From: Myxococcota bacterium
Lineage (GTDB): Bacteria; Myxococcota_A; UBA796; UBA9615; JAKLKC01
DNA: 41,743 bases
Assembly (NCBI GenBank): GCA_023150875.1
Contig: JAKLKC010000055.1
Span: 1 to 41,743 of the forward strand
Direction: 5' to 3'
Both the position numbers and the translations under genes were made by a program. Shown one piece after another: positions 32,998 through 39,796 of this stretch (its first letter is position 1; the number at the start of each line of letters is the position of its first letter). Below the pieces are notes generated by a model. It did not search any database. It was not told the origin of the DNA and saw only the letters and a program-made list of their open reading frames with translations.

Positions 32998-33033
32998 CGC
33001 GGGGGGGGGACGGCGTCCCCGGCTCCCCCCGCG
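32998..33033. terminator. Compound hairpin between convergent genes
   Basis: Outer arms cgcggggg (32998-33005) and cccccgcg (33026-33033) enclose an inner hairpin ggggac-ggc-gtcccc (33006-33020). It lies in the 85-bp gap between the helicase and GH31 stops and could end both transcripts; no T tract. Confidence 0.5.
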
Positions 33034-33053
33034 CCGCGCCCGCGCCCCGGCCG

Positions 33054-35633
33054 TCAGGGACCCAGCCCCCGCACCGTCACGATCCTGCCCTCTCCCGCCA
33101 CGCCGCTCTCCACCCGGGCCTCCAGGAGGGCCCCGGCGGAGTCGTGCAGGGACGCTCCCGCGCCCGCGGACAGCCAGATCCGGGCGTCGTCCCCCGGGCC
33201 CGGGGAGAGGGTGCAGGGGGAGCTCCCCGACGCCTCGCCCCCCGGGCACTCCCCCACCGCCTGCCCGCCCGCGTCCACCCACCCGACGAGGGGCGCCCCA
33301 CCCCCGGCGACCTGCTCCAGCTCGATCCCCCAGTCCTCCCGGGTGGAGGGAGCGGCCGCTCCCGCCCGCCCCTCGGCGCCGGCGAACCACAGGGCCTCGG
33401 TGAACTCCGGCACCTCGGACGACGACAGCAGCCCCGCCACGGGGCCCGGGACCGCCGTCCGCACCCCCTCGTCCAGCAGCGGCACCCACGTCCCCGCCCG
33501 CACCCACACCGGGATCGACGCCGCCGCGTCCCCCTCGAAGGCGGGCGCGTCCGCCTGGACCTCCCCACCTCCCTGGCGCGCTCCGCCCCCCGTCCACGGC
33601 ACCCAGGAGGCGCCCGCGGGGAGCGCGCAGGTCCGCCCCGTGGCCCCCTCGGCCAGGACCGGGTAGACGGCGATCCCCTCCCCCACCAGGAACCAGTCCT
33701 CCGCCCGGCGCGCCCCCTCGTCCCCGGGGAAGTGCAGGGCGGGGTGGCGCCAGGACGGCATCCCCGTCCGGGTCGCCTCCAGGTGCAGGCCCCTCCACAG
33801 GGGGAGCAGGCGCATGTGCAAGTGCGCGAACTCACGGAAGAAACCCGTCGACGCCTCGTCCCGGTCCCAGGACCAGTTGTCGTCGGCGTAGGCCCCGTGG
33901 TGGGTCCGCATCACCGGCGTCCAGGCGCCGAGGGCCGTCCACCTGCGGAACAGCTCCTCGGTGCTGGGAGGCACGCCGAAGGAGGAGTAGCCGGCGACGT
34001 CGTGGGCGAACGCGGCCACCCCCGCCAGCCCCAGCCCCACGCCGATGGGCACCACCGTGGGCAGTCCGTCGTCGGTGCCGAAGGAGGTCTGCTGGTCCCC
34101 CGCCCAGATCACCGGCGCGATGGCCCCGCTGCCGGTGAAGCCCGAACGGGCGAAGTACACCGGGGGCTCCCCCGGGGGCGCGATCCCCACCGCGAGGTCC
34201 CGGTTCGCCCGCTGCCAGGCCAGGGGATAGGCGTTGTGGGCGTAGCGACCGGGCCCCGGCTCCACCGCCGCCCCCACCGGCAGCCACTCGGCGTAGTCCG
34301 CCATCCACGAGCCGAACCCCTGCTCCGCCATCCGCCCCACGGCCTCCCCGAGGAGGCCCAGCCCCGCGTCGCTCCACAGGTCCAGGAGCCCCACCTCGTC
34401 GAAGAGGGGGCCGGGGAAGGTCAGGGCCTCGCCGTCCCCACCCACCACGTACGCCCCCGCCACCGCCGCGTCCTGGGCCGTCCGGGTCCCCTCGGTCAGG
34501 AAGGGGTTCACGTAGCCCTGGAAGCGGAGGCCGTGGCCCAGGAGCCACTCCGCGAGCCCCGGCAGGTCCGGGTAGAGCGCCGTGTCGGGGTACCAGTCGT
34601 AGCGCAGGTGGTAGCCCGTGGCCCCCTCCTCGCCCCCCACCCAGTCCTCGGTCCAGATCGCCGAGGCGGGGACGTCCGCGGCCCGCAGGCGCTCCACCTT
34701 CTCCTGCACCCGCTCCTGGCCCCCGACGGCGTCGATCCACACCCCGAAGGCCCAGTCCGGCAGCGGGGGAGGGCGCCCGATCCGCTCGGTCACCTGGGCC
34801 TGGAGCGCCGCGCCCGTCCCCCCGGCGAAGAGCCTCACCGTCGCTTCGGCCCCCTCCATCGCCATCGTCCAGACCCCGGGATCGGCGGCACAGAGGTCGA
34901 AGACCGACCGGGACGTGCCGTCGTGGAGGACGGCGAAGGGCACCTCCCGCCCCAGGTCGTGGAACAGCGGCACGGGGAAGTACGAGGTGGAGTGGTGACC
35001 CCGGAGGAACCAGTCGTCGGGGGGCTCGTCCGACTCCGCCTTGCCGATCCCCTGCTCCGAGACCCACACCGGCAGCCGGTGGCCGCGATGGTCCGTGGCG
35101 GCGGTCTGGGCGCCGAAGCCCATGAAGGCGTCCCCCTCGGCGCAGGCGAAGGAGAGGCCCACCCGCGGCACCCGCCCCTGCGACTCGGCCTCGGAGGCGA
35201 CGGAGACGTCCAGGGCGATCCGCAAGGACATCTCGCCCCGCCCCTCGGCGTCCCACAGAGCGCGGTCGGTGGGGAAGGAGACCTCCAGGGCGCCGATCCG
35301 CCGCCCCCCGGGGCCGACGACGTCCCAGCCGCCCCCCTCCCGGGCCTCCAGCGCCTCCGCCCGGAGGGTCCAGGCGACGTCGTCGTGGAACAGGAACGCC
35401 CCGTATGCCTCCTCGACCTCCGCCGACACCGCCTGGGCCTCGATCCCCCCCGGGAGCAGCTCCAGGAGCGGCGCGCCGCCCGCCGTCACCGTCAGCTTCG
35501 CCCGGGCCTCGTCGGCGGCGACCTCGAAGGGGGTGTCGGCGGCCCCGGGGGCCGGCGGATCCTCGGGATCCCCGCACCCGGCCCCGAGGACCAGGGCGGC
35601 CCCGAGGGGGAGGAGTCGGACGGGATCGGGCAC
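33054..35633 (-). CDS. GH31 alpha-glycosidase-like lipoprotein
   Basis: The 859-residue protein has a short signal peptide with lipobox LGAGC, an N-terminal beta-sandwich and a GH31 (beta/alpha)8 barrel. The nucleophile motif GSWMADYAEWLP (D446) matches the sulfoquinovosidase/YihQ-type variant of the GH31 signature, and GDQQTSFGTDDGL (D513) holds the likely acid/base; RSGFTGS, HDVAGY and RWTALGAWTPVMRTHHG are further GH31 landmarks. GH31 enzymes retain alpha-glucosides, xylosides or sulfoquinovosides; the substrate here is unproven. GTG 35633 is chosen by ggaggag 8 nt upstream. With the GH92 gene it suggests surface glycan use. Confidence 0.86.
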   Translation of the reverse strand: MPDPVRLLPLGAALVLGAGCGDPEDPPAPGAADTPFEVAADEARAKLTVTAGGAPLLELLPGGIEAQAVSAEVEEAYGAFLFHDDVAWTLRAEALEAREGGGWDVVGPGGRRIGALEVSFPTDRALWDAEGRGEMSLRIALDVSVASEAESQGRVPRVGLSFACAEGDAFMGFGAQTAATDHRGHRLPVWVSEQGIGKAESDEPPDDWFLRGHHSTSYFPVPLFHDLGREVPFAVLHDGTSRSVFDLCAADPGVWTMAMEGAEATVRLFAGGTGAALQAQVTERIGRPPPLPDWAFGVWIDAVGGQERVQEKVERLRAADVPASAIWTEDWVGGEEGATGYHLRYDWYPDTALYPDLPGLAEWLLGHGLRFQGYVNPFLTEGTRTAQDAAVAGAYVVGGDGEALTFPGPLFDEVGLLDLWSDAGLGLLGEAVGRMAEQGFGSWMADYAEWLPVGAAVEPGPGRYAHNAYPLAWQRANRDLAVGIAPPGEPPVYFARSGFTGSGAIAPVIWAGDQQTSFGTDDGLPTVVPIGVGLGLAGVAAFAHDVAGYSSFGVPPSTEELFRRWTALGAWTPVMRTHHGAYADDNWSWDRDEASTGFFREFAHLHMRLLPLWRGLHLEATRTGMPSWRHPALHFPGDEGARRAEDWFLVGEGIAVYPVLAEGATGRTCALPAGASWVPWTGGGARQGGGEVQADAPAFEGDAAASIPVWVRAGTWVPLLDEGVRTAVPGPVAGLLSSSEVPEFTEALWFAGAEGRAGAAAPSTREDWGIELEQVAGGGAPLVGWVDAGGQAVGECPGGEASGSSPCTLSPGPGDDARIWLSAGAGASLHDSAGALLEARVESGVAGEGRIVTVRGLGP

Positions 35634-35844
35634 GGCGGGCGCTCCTCCCAGCGGGCCACCCAGTGTACCGCGCCCACGCCCCCGAGTCGCGGCGGGTGCC
35701 GCCCCGGCGGGAAGGCGCTCCCGCCGCCCCGAGGGCCTCCGGGCCGTCTGGCACGACTCCTGTAGGCCGGGGGAGCCAAGGTGACGGCGGGAGAGCCGGT
35801 CCAGTTCCGGCGCGGCGGACCCCGTTGCCGGAAAGGACTGCTCC
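35634..35844. promoter_or_regulatory. Divergent spacer, mostly featureless
   Basis: This 211-bp gap separates the GH31 lipoprotein from the plus-strand membrane protein. TACACT on the minus strand (about 35665-35670) could be a -10 for the GH31 gene but lacks a -35. ggaaagga lies 7 nt before ATG 35845. Nothing else is supported. Confidence 0.3.
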
Positions 35845-36699
35845 ATGGCCAGGGACACGCTCGTCAACGAGCGGGGGCCGTTCGAGAACTACGCGACGCC
35901 GCTGTCGGGGCTGTCGGTGAGCTGGGGGGCGATCCTCGCCGGCGCCACGGCCACCCTCGGCGCCGCCCTCGTCATCTGGGCCCTCACGCTCGCCATCACC
36001 CTCTCGGCGACCGAACCGACGGTGGACTCGCTCCAAGGCGCCATCGTCGCCCTCGTCGTCACCGGGATCATCTCCATCCTGATCGGGGCGGCCGTAGGTG
36101 GTGCGGTGTCGGTGTACCTCACCGGCCACCCCAGCCGGAAGCTGGGCGCGGCCCACGCCTTCACCGCCTGGGCGGTCGCCTTCCTGGTCTACAGCGTGGT
36201 GAGCTGGTCCATGGTGGGGAACCTCGCCGGCAGGCTCACCCAGGTGACGGTGGCCACGACCACCGCCGCGGTGCAGACCGCGGGGGGCGTGGTGGGTGGC
36301 GTGGCCGCCGGGCCCGCGGCCCTGGACCAGCGCGCCATCAACCTGCTGACCGCCCTGGGCTACCCGCCCGAGCAGGCGCAGGCCATGGTGGCCGACGCCC
36401 AGACGGCGATCCAGAACGTCCTTCGGGGGCGCACGGCGGTGGTCCCCGAGGGGGCCCCCGAGGACATCGCCGTCCAGGCGCGGGGCGCCCTGGACGCGGT
36501 GATCGACTGGGCCGCGGGCCTGAGCTGGATGTGGTTCGGCACCTGGTTCCTGGCGGGCGGCATCGCCGTCGGCGTGGGGATCGCGGTGGCCAGCCGCATC
36601 CGCAAGGACCTGTCCCACCGGCCGGAGATCGCCCCCATCGCGCCTCCCCCCGAGGTGCCGCGCGCCTACCCCACGCAGCCGCCGCCTCCGAGCGTCTGA
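35845..36699 (+). CDS. Multi-pass membrane protein of unknown function
   Basis: The 284-residue protein has four to five membrane helices: WGAILAGATATLGAALVIWAL, GAIVALVVTGIISILIGAAV, FTAWAVAFLVYSVVSWSMV, a Gly/Ala-rich stretch (TTAAVQTAGGVVGGVAAG) and MWFGTWFLAGGIAVGVGIAV. Between helices 3 and 5 is a soluble segment of about 60 residues (INLLTALGYPPEQAQAMVADAQTAIQNVL). The N-terminal SVSWGAILAGATATLG start is common in uncharacterised membrane proteins loosely called PhnA-like. A Pro-rich cytoplasmic tail ends it. ggaaagga lies before the ATG, and a strong terminator follows. Confidence 0.72.
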   Translation: MARDTLVNERGPFENYATPLSGLSVSWGAILAGATATLGAALVIWALTLAITLSATEPTVDSLQGAIVALVVTGIISILIGAAVGGAVSVYLTGHPSRKLGAAHAFTAWAVAFLVYSVVSWSMVGNLAGRLTQVTVATTTAAVQTAGGVVGGVAAGPAALDQRAINLLTALGYPPEQAQAMVADAQTAIQNVLRGRTAVVPEGAPEDIAVQARGALDAVIDWAAGLSWMWFGTWFLAGGIAVGVGIAVASRIRKDLSHRPEIAPIAPPPEVPRAYPTQPPPPSV

Positions 36700-36715
36700 T
36701 GGGGGGTGCCCCCTT

Positions 36716-36750
36716 GGAGACCGGCCCCCCCGCCCGGGGGGCCGGTCTCC
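36716..36750 (+). terminator. Strong intrinsic-type hairpin
   Basis: A perfect 15-bp stem (36716-36730 with 36736-36750) around the loop cgccc follows the membrane-protein stop by 16 bp. The 3' side reads gtcgtctt, only weakly T-rich, but the stem strength is high. Confidence 0.75.
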
Positions 36751-36837
36751 GTCGTCTTGCGGGCGGCCCGACGGTAGCGCAGCCCCGCGACGGCGCGTAA
36801 CATGCCCGCAGCCTGCCCCGCGGGAGGAGGATCCCCC

Positions 36838-36990
36838 GTGCCCCTCGACGATCGCCTGAAGATCCTGGTCGCCTCGGTGCTCCTCTGGGGCTCGATGCTC
36901 GGGGCGACCCTCTACGCCGGACACGTCCTCGCCCTGCGCTCCCTGGCGGCCCACGACGCCGGTGGCGCCGGGATGTCCTCGGGGGGCTGA
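36838..36990 (+). CDS. 50-residue small membrane protein
   Basis: GTG 36838 is preceded at 6-7 nt by ggaggagg, one of the strongest ribosome sites in the window. The product has a short polar start (PLDDRLK), one membrane helix (ILVASVLLWGSMLGATLYAGHVLAL) and a Gly/Ser/His tail. No family is recognised. An in-frame ATG at 36802 is less likely because it lacks such a site. It stands alone between a terminator and a 200-bp spacer. Confidence 0.6.
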   Translation: MPLDDRLKILVASVLLWGSMLGATLYAGHVLALRSLAAHDAGGAGMSSGG

Positions 36991-37189
36991 CGGCCCGGGG
37001 CCGCGGTCCTCGTCCTCTTGCCGCCTCGCGGCCTCGCCTTCCGCGGCGGAGCGCCGAAGAGAGCGGGGGCGCGGAACGAGGGTCGACAGGCCCGCCCGGG
37101 CGTGGTCTGCTCGCCATCGGCGCTCCCGACCGGCGAGCACCCGGGAGCGAGTGGATCCGCCCCGCGGATCCCAGGGAAGGGGAAGGGCG
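36991..37189 (+). promoter_or_regulatory. Spacer with hairpin beside RmlC ribosome site
   Basis: In this 199-bp gap ggatccgc (37153-37160) and gcggatcc (37164-37171) form a perfect 8-bp stem with a 3-nt loop. The purine run with ggaaggggaaggg directly after it (37174-37187) is the ribosome-binding site of the epimerase-like gene. The hairpin may end the upstream transcript or shape translation. No promoter pair is convincing. Confidence 0.4.
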
Positions 37190-37675
37190 ATGGAGGGCGA
37201 ACGGCCGGCCCCTCGGGGCCGCATCCACGGGGTGGTGGTCAAGCCCCTCCGGGTGATCCCCGACGAGAGGGGGCGCCTGATGGAGATCCTCCGCCGGGAC
37301 GACCCGTTCTTCCAGGGCTTCGGCCAGGTCTACGTGACCACCGCCTACCCGGGGGTGGTCAAGGGCTGGCACTACCACAAGGTCCAGACCGACCACTTCG
37401 CGGTGGTGTCGGGCATGTTAAAGCTGGTGCTGTACGACGACCGCGAGGGCTCCCCCACCCGGGGGCGGGTGGAGGAGTTCTTCATCGGGGACCACTCCCC
37501 CCTCCTGGTGAGCGTCCCCCCCCTGGTCCTCCACGGCTTCAAGGGGATCGGCGAGAGGGAGGCCGTGGTGATCAACGTCCCCACCGAGCCCTACCGCCAC
37601 GACGACCCCGACGAGTACCGCCGCCCCCACGACGATCCCGGGATCCCTTACGACTGGGCGCGCCAGGACGGGTAG
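37190..37675 (+). CDS. RmlC-like sugar epimerase/isomerase (cupin)
   Basis: The 161-residue protein has the dTDP-4-dehydrorhamnose 3,5-epimerase fold: RVIPDERGRLMEILRRDDP, then the active-site region GVVKGWHYHKVQTDHFAVVSGMLKLVLYDDR, in which the WHYH His and the DHFAVV strand match RmlC, then PPLVLHGFKGIGEREAVVINVP. RmlC proper is about 180 residues; this shorter version with an acidic C-terminus (RHDDPDEYRRP) may act on another dTDP-4-keto sugar. No rmlA, rmlB or rmlD is adjacent. It converges on cobT with a 3-bp gap. Confidence 0.8.
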   Translation: MEGERPAPRGRIHGVVVKPLRVIPDERGRLMEILRRDDPFFQGFGQVYVTTAYPGVVKGWHYHKVQTDHFAVVSGMLKLVLYDDREGSPTRGRVEEFFIGDHSPLLVSVPPLVLHGFKGIGEREAVVINVPTEPYRHDDPDEYRRPHDDPGIPYDWARQDG

Positions 37676-37678
37676 GGT

Positions 37679-38743
37679 CTAGGCCCCGGAGTCGGTGACC
37701 CCGGCGTCGCCGAAGGTCGCCATCTCGGCCAGGACCCGCACGGCGGACTGCACGAGGGGGATCGCCAGGGCCGCGCCGCTTCCCTCCCCCAGCCGCAGGT
37801 CCAGATCCAGCAAGGGCGCGAGGCCGAGGGCGCGGAGCACGTGGCGGTGGCCGTCCTCGACGGAGCGGTGGGAGGCGACGAGGTGGCCCACCACCCGGGG
37901 GCACAGCCGCGCCGCCACCAGGGCCGCGGCCCCGGTGATGAAGCCGTCCAGCACCACCGGCACCCGCCGCGCCGCCGCGCCCAGGATCAGCCCGGCCAGC
38001 CCGGCGATCTCGAAGCCGCCGAGGGCGGCGAGCACCCCCAGGGGATCGGCGGGATCGGGGGCGTTGACGGCGATGCCCGCCTCGATGGCGGCGACCTTCC
38101 GGGCCAGCCCCGAGGCGTCGACCCCCGTGCCCCGCCCCACCACCTCCCGCACCGGGGCGCCGGTGAGGACCGCGGCGAGGGCCGAAGAGGAAGTGGTGTT
38201 GCCGATCCCCATCTCTCCCGTGCAGATCAGGTCCGCCCCCTCGTCGGCGAGCCGGCCCGCCAGCACGGCGCCCTGGAGGACCCCCCGGGCCGCCGTCGCC
38301 CGGTCCATCGCCGGCCCGGCGGTGAAGTCCGCGGTGCCCGGCCCCAGCCTCAGGTCCTCCACTCCCGGATTCTCCACCGGGACCGCGACCCCCAGGTCGG
38401 CGACCACCACCCTCGCCCCGGCCTGGCGGGCGATCACGTTGATCGCCGCGCCCCCGCGGACGAAGTTCAACACCATCTGGAAGGTGACCTCGGGGGGGTA
38501 GGCGCTCACCCCCCGCGCGGCGACCCCGTGGTCCGCCGCCATCACCACCACCACCGGGCTCGCCACCCGAGGCGAGGCGGTCCCCTGGGAGGCCGCCAGC
38601 CGGCAGGCCAGGGACTCCAGGCGGCCCAGGCTGCCCCGGGGCTTGGTCTTCTGGTCCATCGCCCTGCGGGCCGCCTCGGAGGCCCCCTCGTCGGCGGGGG
38701 GGACGAGGGCGAGGAGGGACTCCAGGTCGGGGAACGGGGTCAC
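37679..38743 (-). CDS. cobT: Nicotinate-nucleotide:dimethylbenzimidazole phosphoribosyltransferase
   Basis: The 354-residue protein matches CobT along its length: RAMDQKTKPRGSLGRLESLA, VVVMAADHGVAARGVSAYPPEVT, GEMGIGNTTSSSALAA, LDGFITGAAALVA, and the catalytic-base motif LGEGSGAAL (E320, equivalent to E317 of the Salmonella enzyme). It makes alpha-ribazole phosphate for the lower ligand of cobalamin. GTG 38743 is the start that fits the family N-terminus. A TATGAT-like -10 lies 66 bp upstream. No other cobalamin gene and no cobalamin riboswitch is visible. Confidence 0.95.
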   Translation of the reverse strand: MTPFPDLESLLALVPPADEGASEAARRAMDQKTKPRGSLGRLESLACRLAASQGTASPRVASPVVVVMAADHGVAARGVSAYPPEVTFQMVLNFVRGGAAINVIARQAGARVVVADLGVAVPVENPGVEDLRLGPGTADFTAGPAMDRATAARGVLQGAVLAGRLADEGADLICTGEMGIGNTTSSSALAAVLTGAPVREVVGRGTGVDASGLARKVAAIEAGIAVNAPDPADPLGVLAALGGFEIAGLAGLILGAAARRVPVVLDGFITGAAALVAARLCPRVVGHLVASHRSVEDGHRHVLRALGLAPLLDLDLRLGEGSGAALAIPLVQSAVRVLAEMATFGDAGVTDSGA

Positions 38744-38808
38744 GGGATCTCCGCCTCGCCCGGGCCGGCGCGGGAGGGGCCGGGGCCCGCGCCCCCGGCG
38801 AGGGCGAC

Positions 38809-38814
38809 ATCATA
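38809..38814 (-). promoter_or_regulatory. Possible -10 box before cobT
   Basis: TATGAT on the minus strand (5 of 6) sits in the 88-bp gap between DUF423 and cobT. No matching -35 at 16-18 bp is seen (TCCTGA there), so it is only a weak candidate. Confidence 0.3.
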
Positions 38815-38831
38815 CCGCCCGCCCCCGTCGC

Positions 38832-39206
38832 TCAGGAACCCGCGCGCGCCACGCCCCAGGCCAACAGGACCCAGCCCGCGACGAGGGCGAGGCCCCCCAG
38901 GGGGGTGATGGCCCCGAGCCAGCGCGCGCCGCTCAGGGCCAGGGCGTAGAGGGTCCCCGAGAACACCGCGATCCCGCAGGCGAAGAGCCAGCCCGAGGCC
39001 GTCACCGCCGCCGAGGGCCAGCGGGAGGCCGCCCACGCCACCGCCAGCAGGGCGAGGGCGTGGTAGAAGTGGTAGCGGACGCCGGTCTCGAAGACCGCCA
39101 GCAGGTCCGGGGGGACGCGCCGCCGCAGCCCGTGGGCGCCGAAGGCCCCCAGGACCACCGCCAGACCCGCCAGGCCGCTGCCCAGGGCGAAGAAGATCCG
39201 GTCCAT
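38832..39206 (-). CDS. DUF423 membrane protein
   Basis: The 124-residue protein has four membrane helices. FFALGSGLAGLAVVLGAFGAHGLRRRV, then DLLAVFETGVRYHFYHALALLAVA, then FACGIAVFSGTLYALALSGARWLGAITPLGGLALVAGW are the conserved DUF423/YgdD segments. The family is widespread, of unknown function. Start ATG 39206. It follows msrB with a 24-bp gap, in one minus-strand transcript. Confidence 0.92.
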   Translation of the reverse strand: MDRIFFALGSGLAGLAVVLGAFGAHGLRRRVPPDLLAVFETGVRYHFYHALALLAVAWAASRWPSAAVTASGWLFACGIAVFSGTLYALALSGARWLGAITPLGGLALVAGWVLLAWGVARAGS

Positions 39207-39230
39207 GTCCTTGCTCCCTCGCGCGCCGGG

Positions 39231-39785
39231 TTACGGCCCGCCCGTGGACGCCTCGAAGTCGAGGGCGGCGGAGTTGATGCAGTACCGGCGCCCGCCGGAG
39301 GGGCCGTCGTCGAAGACGTGTCCGAGGTGGGCGGCGCAGCGGGCGCACACGACCTCGGTGCGGACCATCCCATGGTCGCCATCGGCGAGGAGGGAGACAT
39401 AGGCGGGGTCCAGGGGACGGGTGTAGCTCGGCCAGCCCGTGCCGGAGTCGAACTTGTCGGCGGACGAGAAGAGGGGGAGCCCGCAGGCCACGCAGCGGTA
39501 GGTGCCGGCCTCGTGGGTGTTCCAGTACTTCCCGGTGAACGCCACCTCCGTCCCCTTCTGACGGGTGATCCGAAACTGCTCGGGGGTGAGCCGGGACCTC
39601 CACTCCTCGGGGGCCCGAACCACCGGGCGCACCTCCAGGCCCGGCAGGGCGGGCTCGCCCGGAGCGGGGCGGACCACCCCCGGCGGACGTTCCGCGGGAT
39701 CCGCCGATGCCCCCGCGAGACGGGTCCCGCAGGCCCCGGAGGCGGCGGCGAAGGCGAGGACAGCCAGGACGGCGAGGGGGCGCAT
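39231..39785 (-). CDS. msrB: Lipoprotein methionine-(R)-sulfoxide reductase B
   Basis: The 184-residue protein is an MsrB domain behind an N-terminal export signal with a probable lipobox (ASGAC). Two CxxC zinc motifs (CVACG and CARC), the substrate loop FDSGTGWPSY and the active-site Cys in RYCINSAAL are present. Secreted MsrB repairs oxidised methionine in envelope proteins. ATG 39785 has ggag 8 nt upstream. It is 11 bp after the glycosyltransferase stop and upstream of DUF423 in one apparent operon. Confidence 0.93.
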   Translation of the reverse strand: MRPLAVLAVLAFAAASGACGTRLAGASADPAERPPGVVRPAPGEPALPGLEVRPVVRAPEEWRSRLTPEQFRITRQKGTEVAFTGKYWNTHEAGTYRCVACGLPLFSSADKFDSGTGWPSYTRPLDPAYVSLLADGDHGMVRTEVVCARCAAHLGHVFDDGPSGGRRYCINSAALDFEASTGGP

Positions 39786-39796
39786 CGGGACCACTC

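Noticed and set aside
27614-32998. A 1794-codon minus-strand open frame extending the GH92 gene across the helicase locus
   Set aside because: The upstream 1010 codons mirror the RecQ-type gene, whose motifs are intact on the plus strand; high GC keeps antisense frames open.
35749-35764. TGGCAC with a downstream CTGT resembling a sigma54 promoter
   Set aside because: The -12 element should read TTGC with an invariant GC at the right spacing; here it is CTGT, so GG-N10-GC fails.
36802-36837. ATG 36802 as the start of the small membrane protein
   Set aside because: It lacks a ribosome site, while GTG 36838 has ggaggagg at proper spacing.
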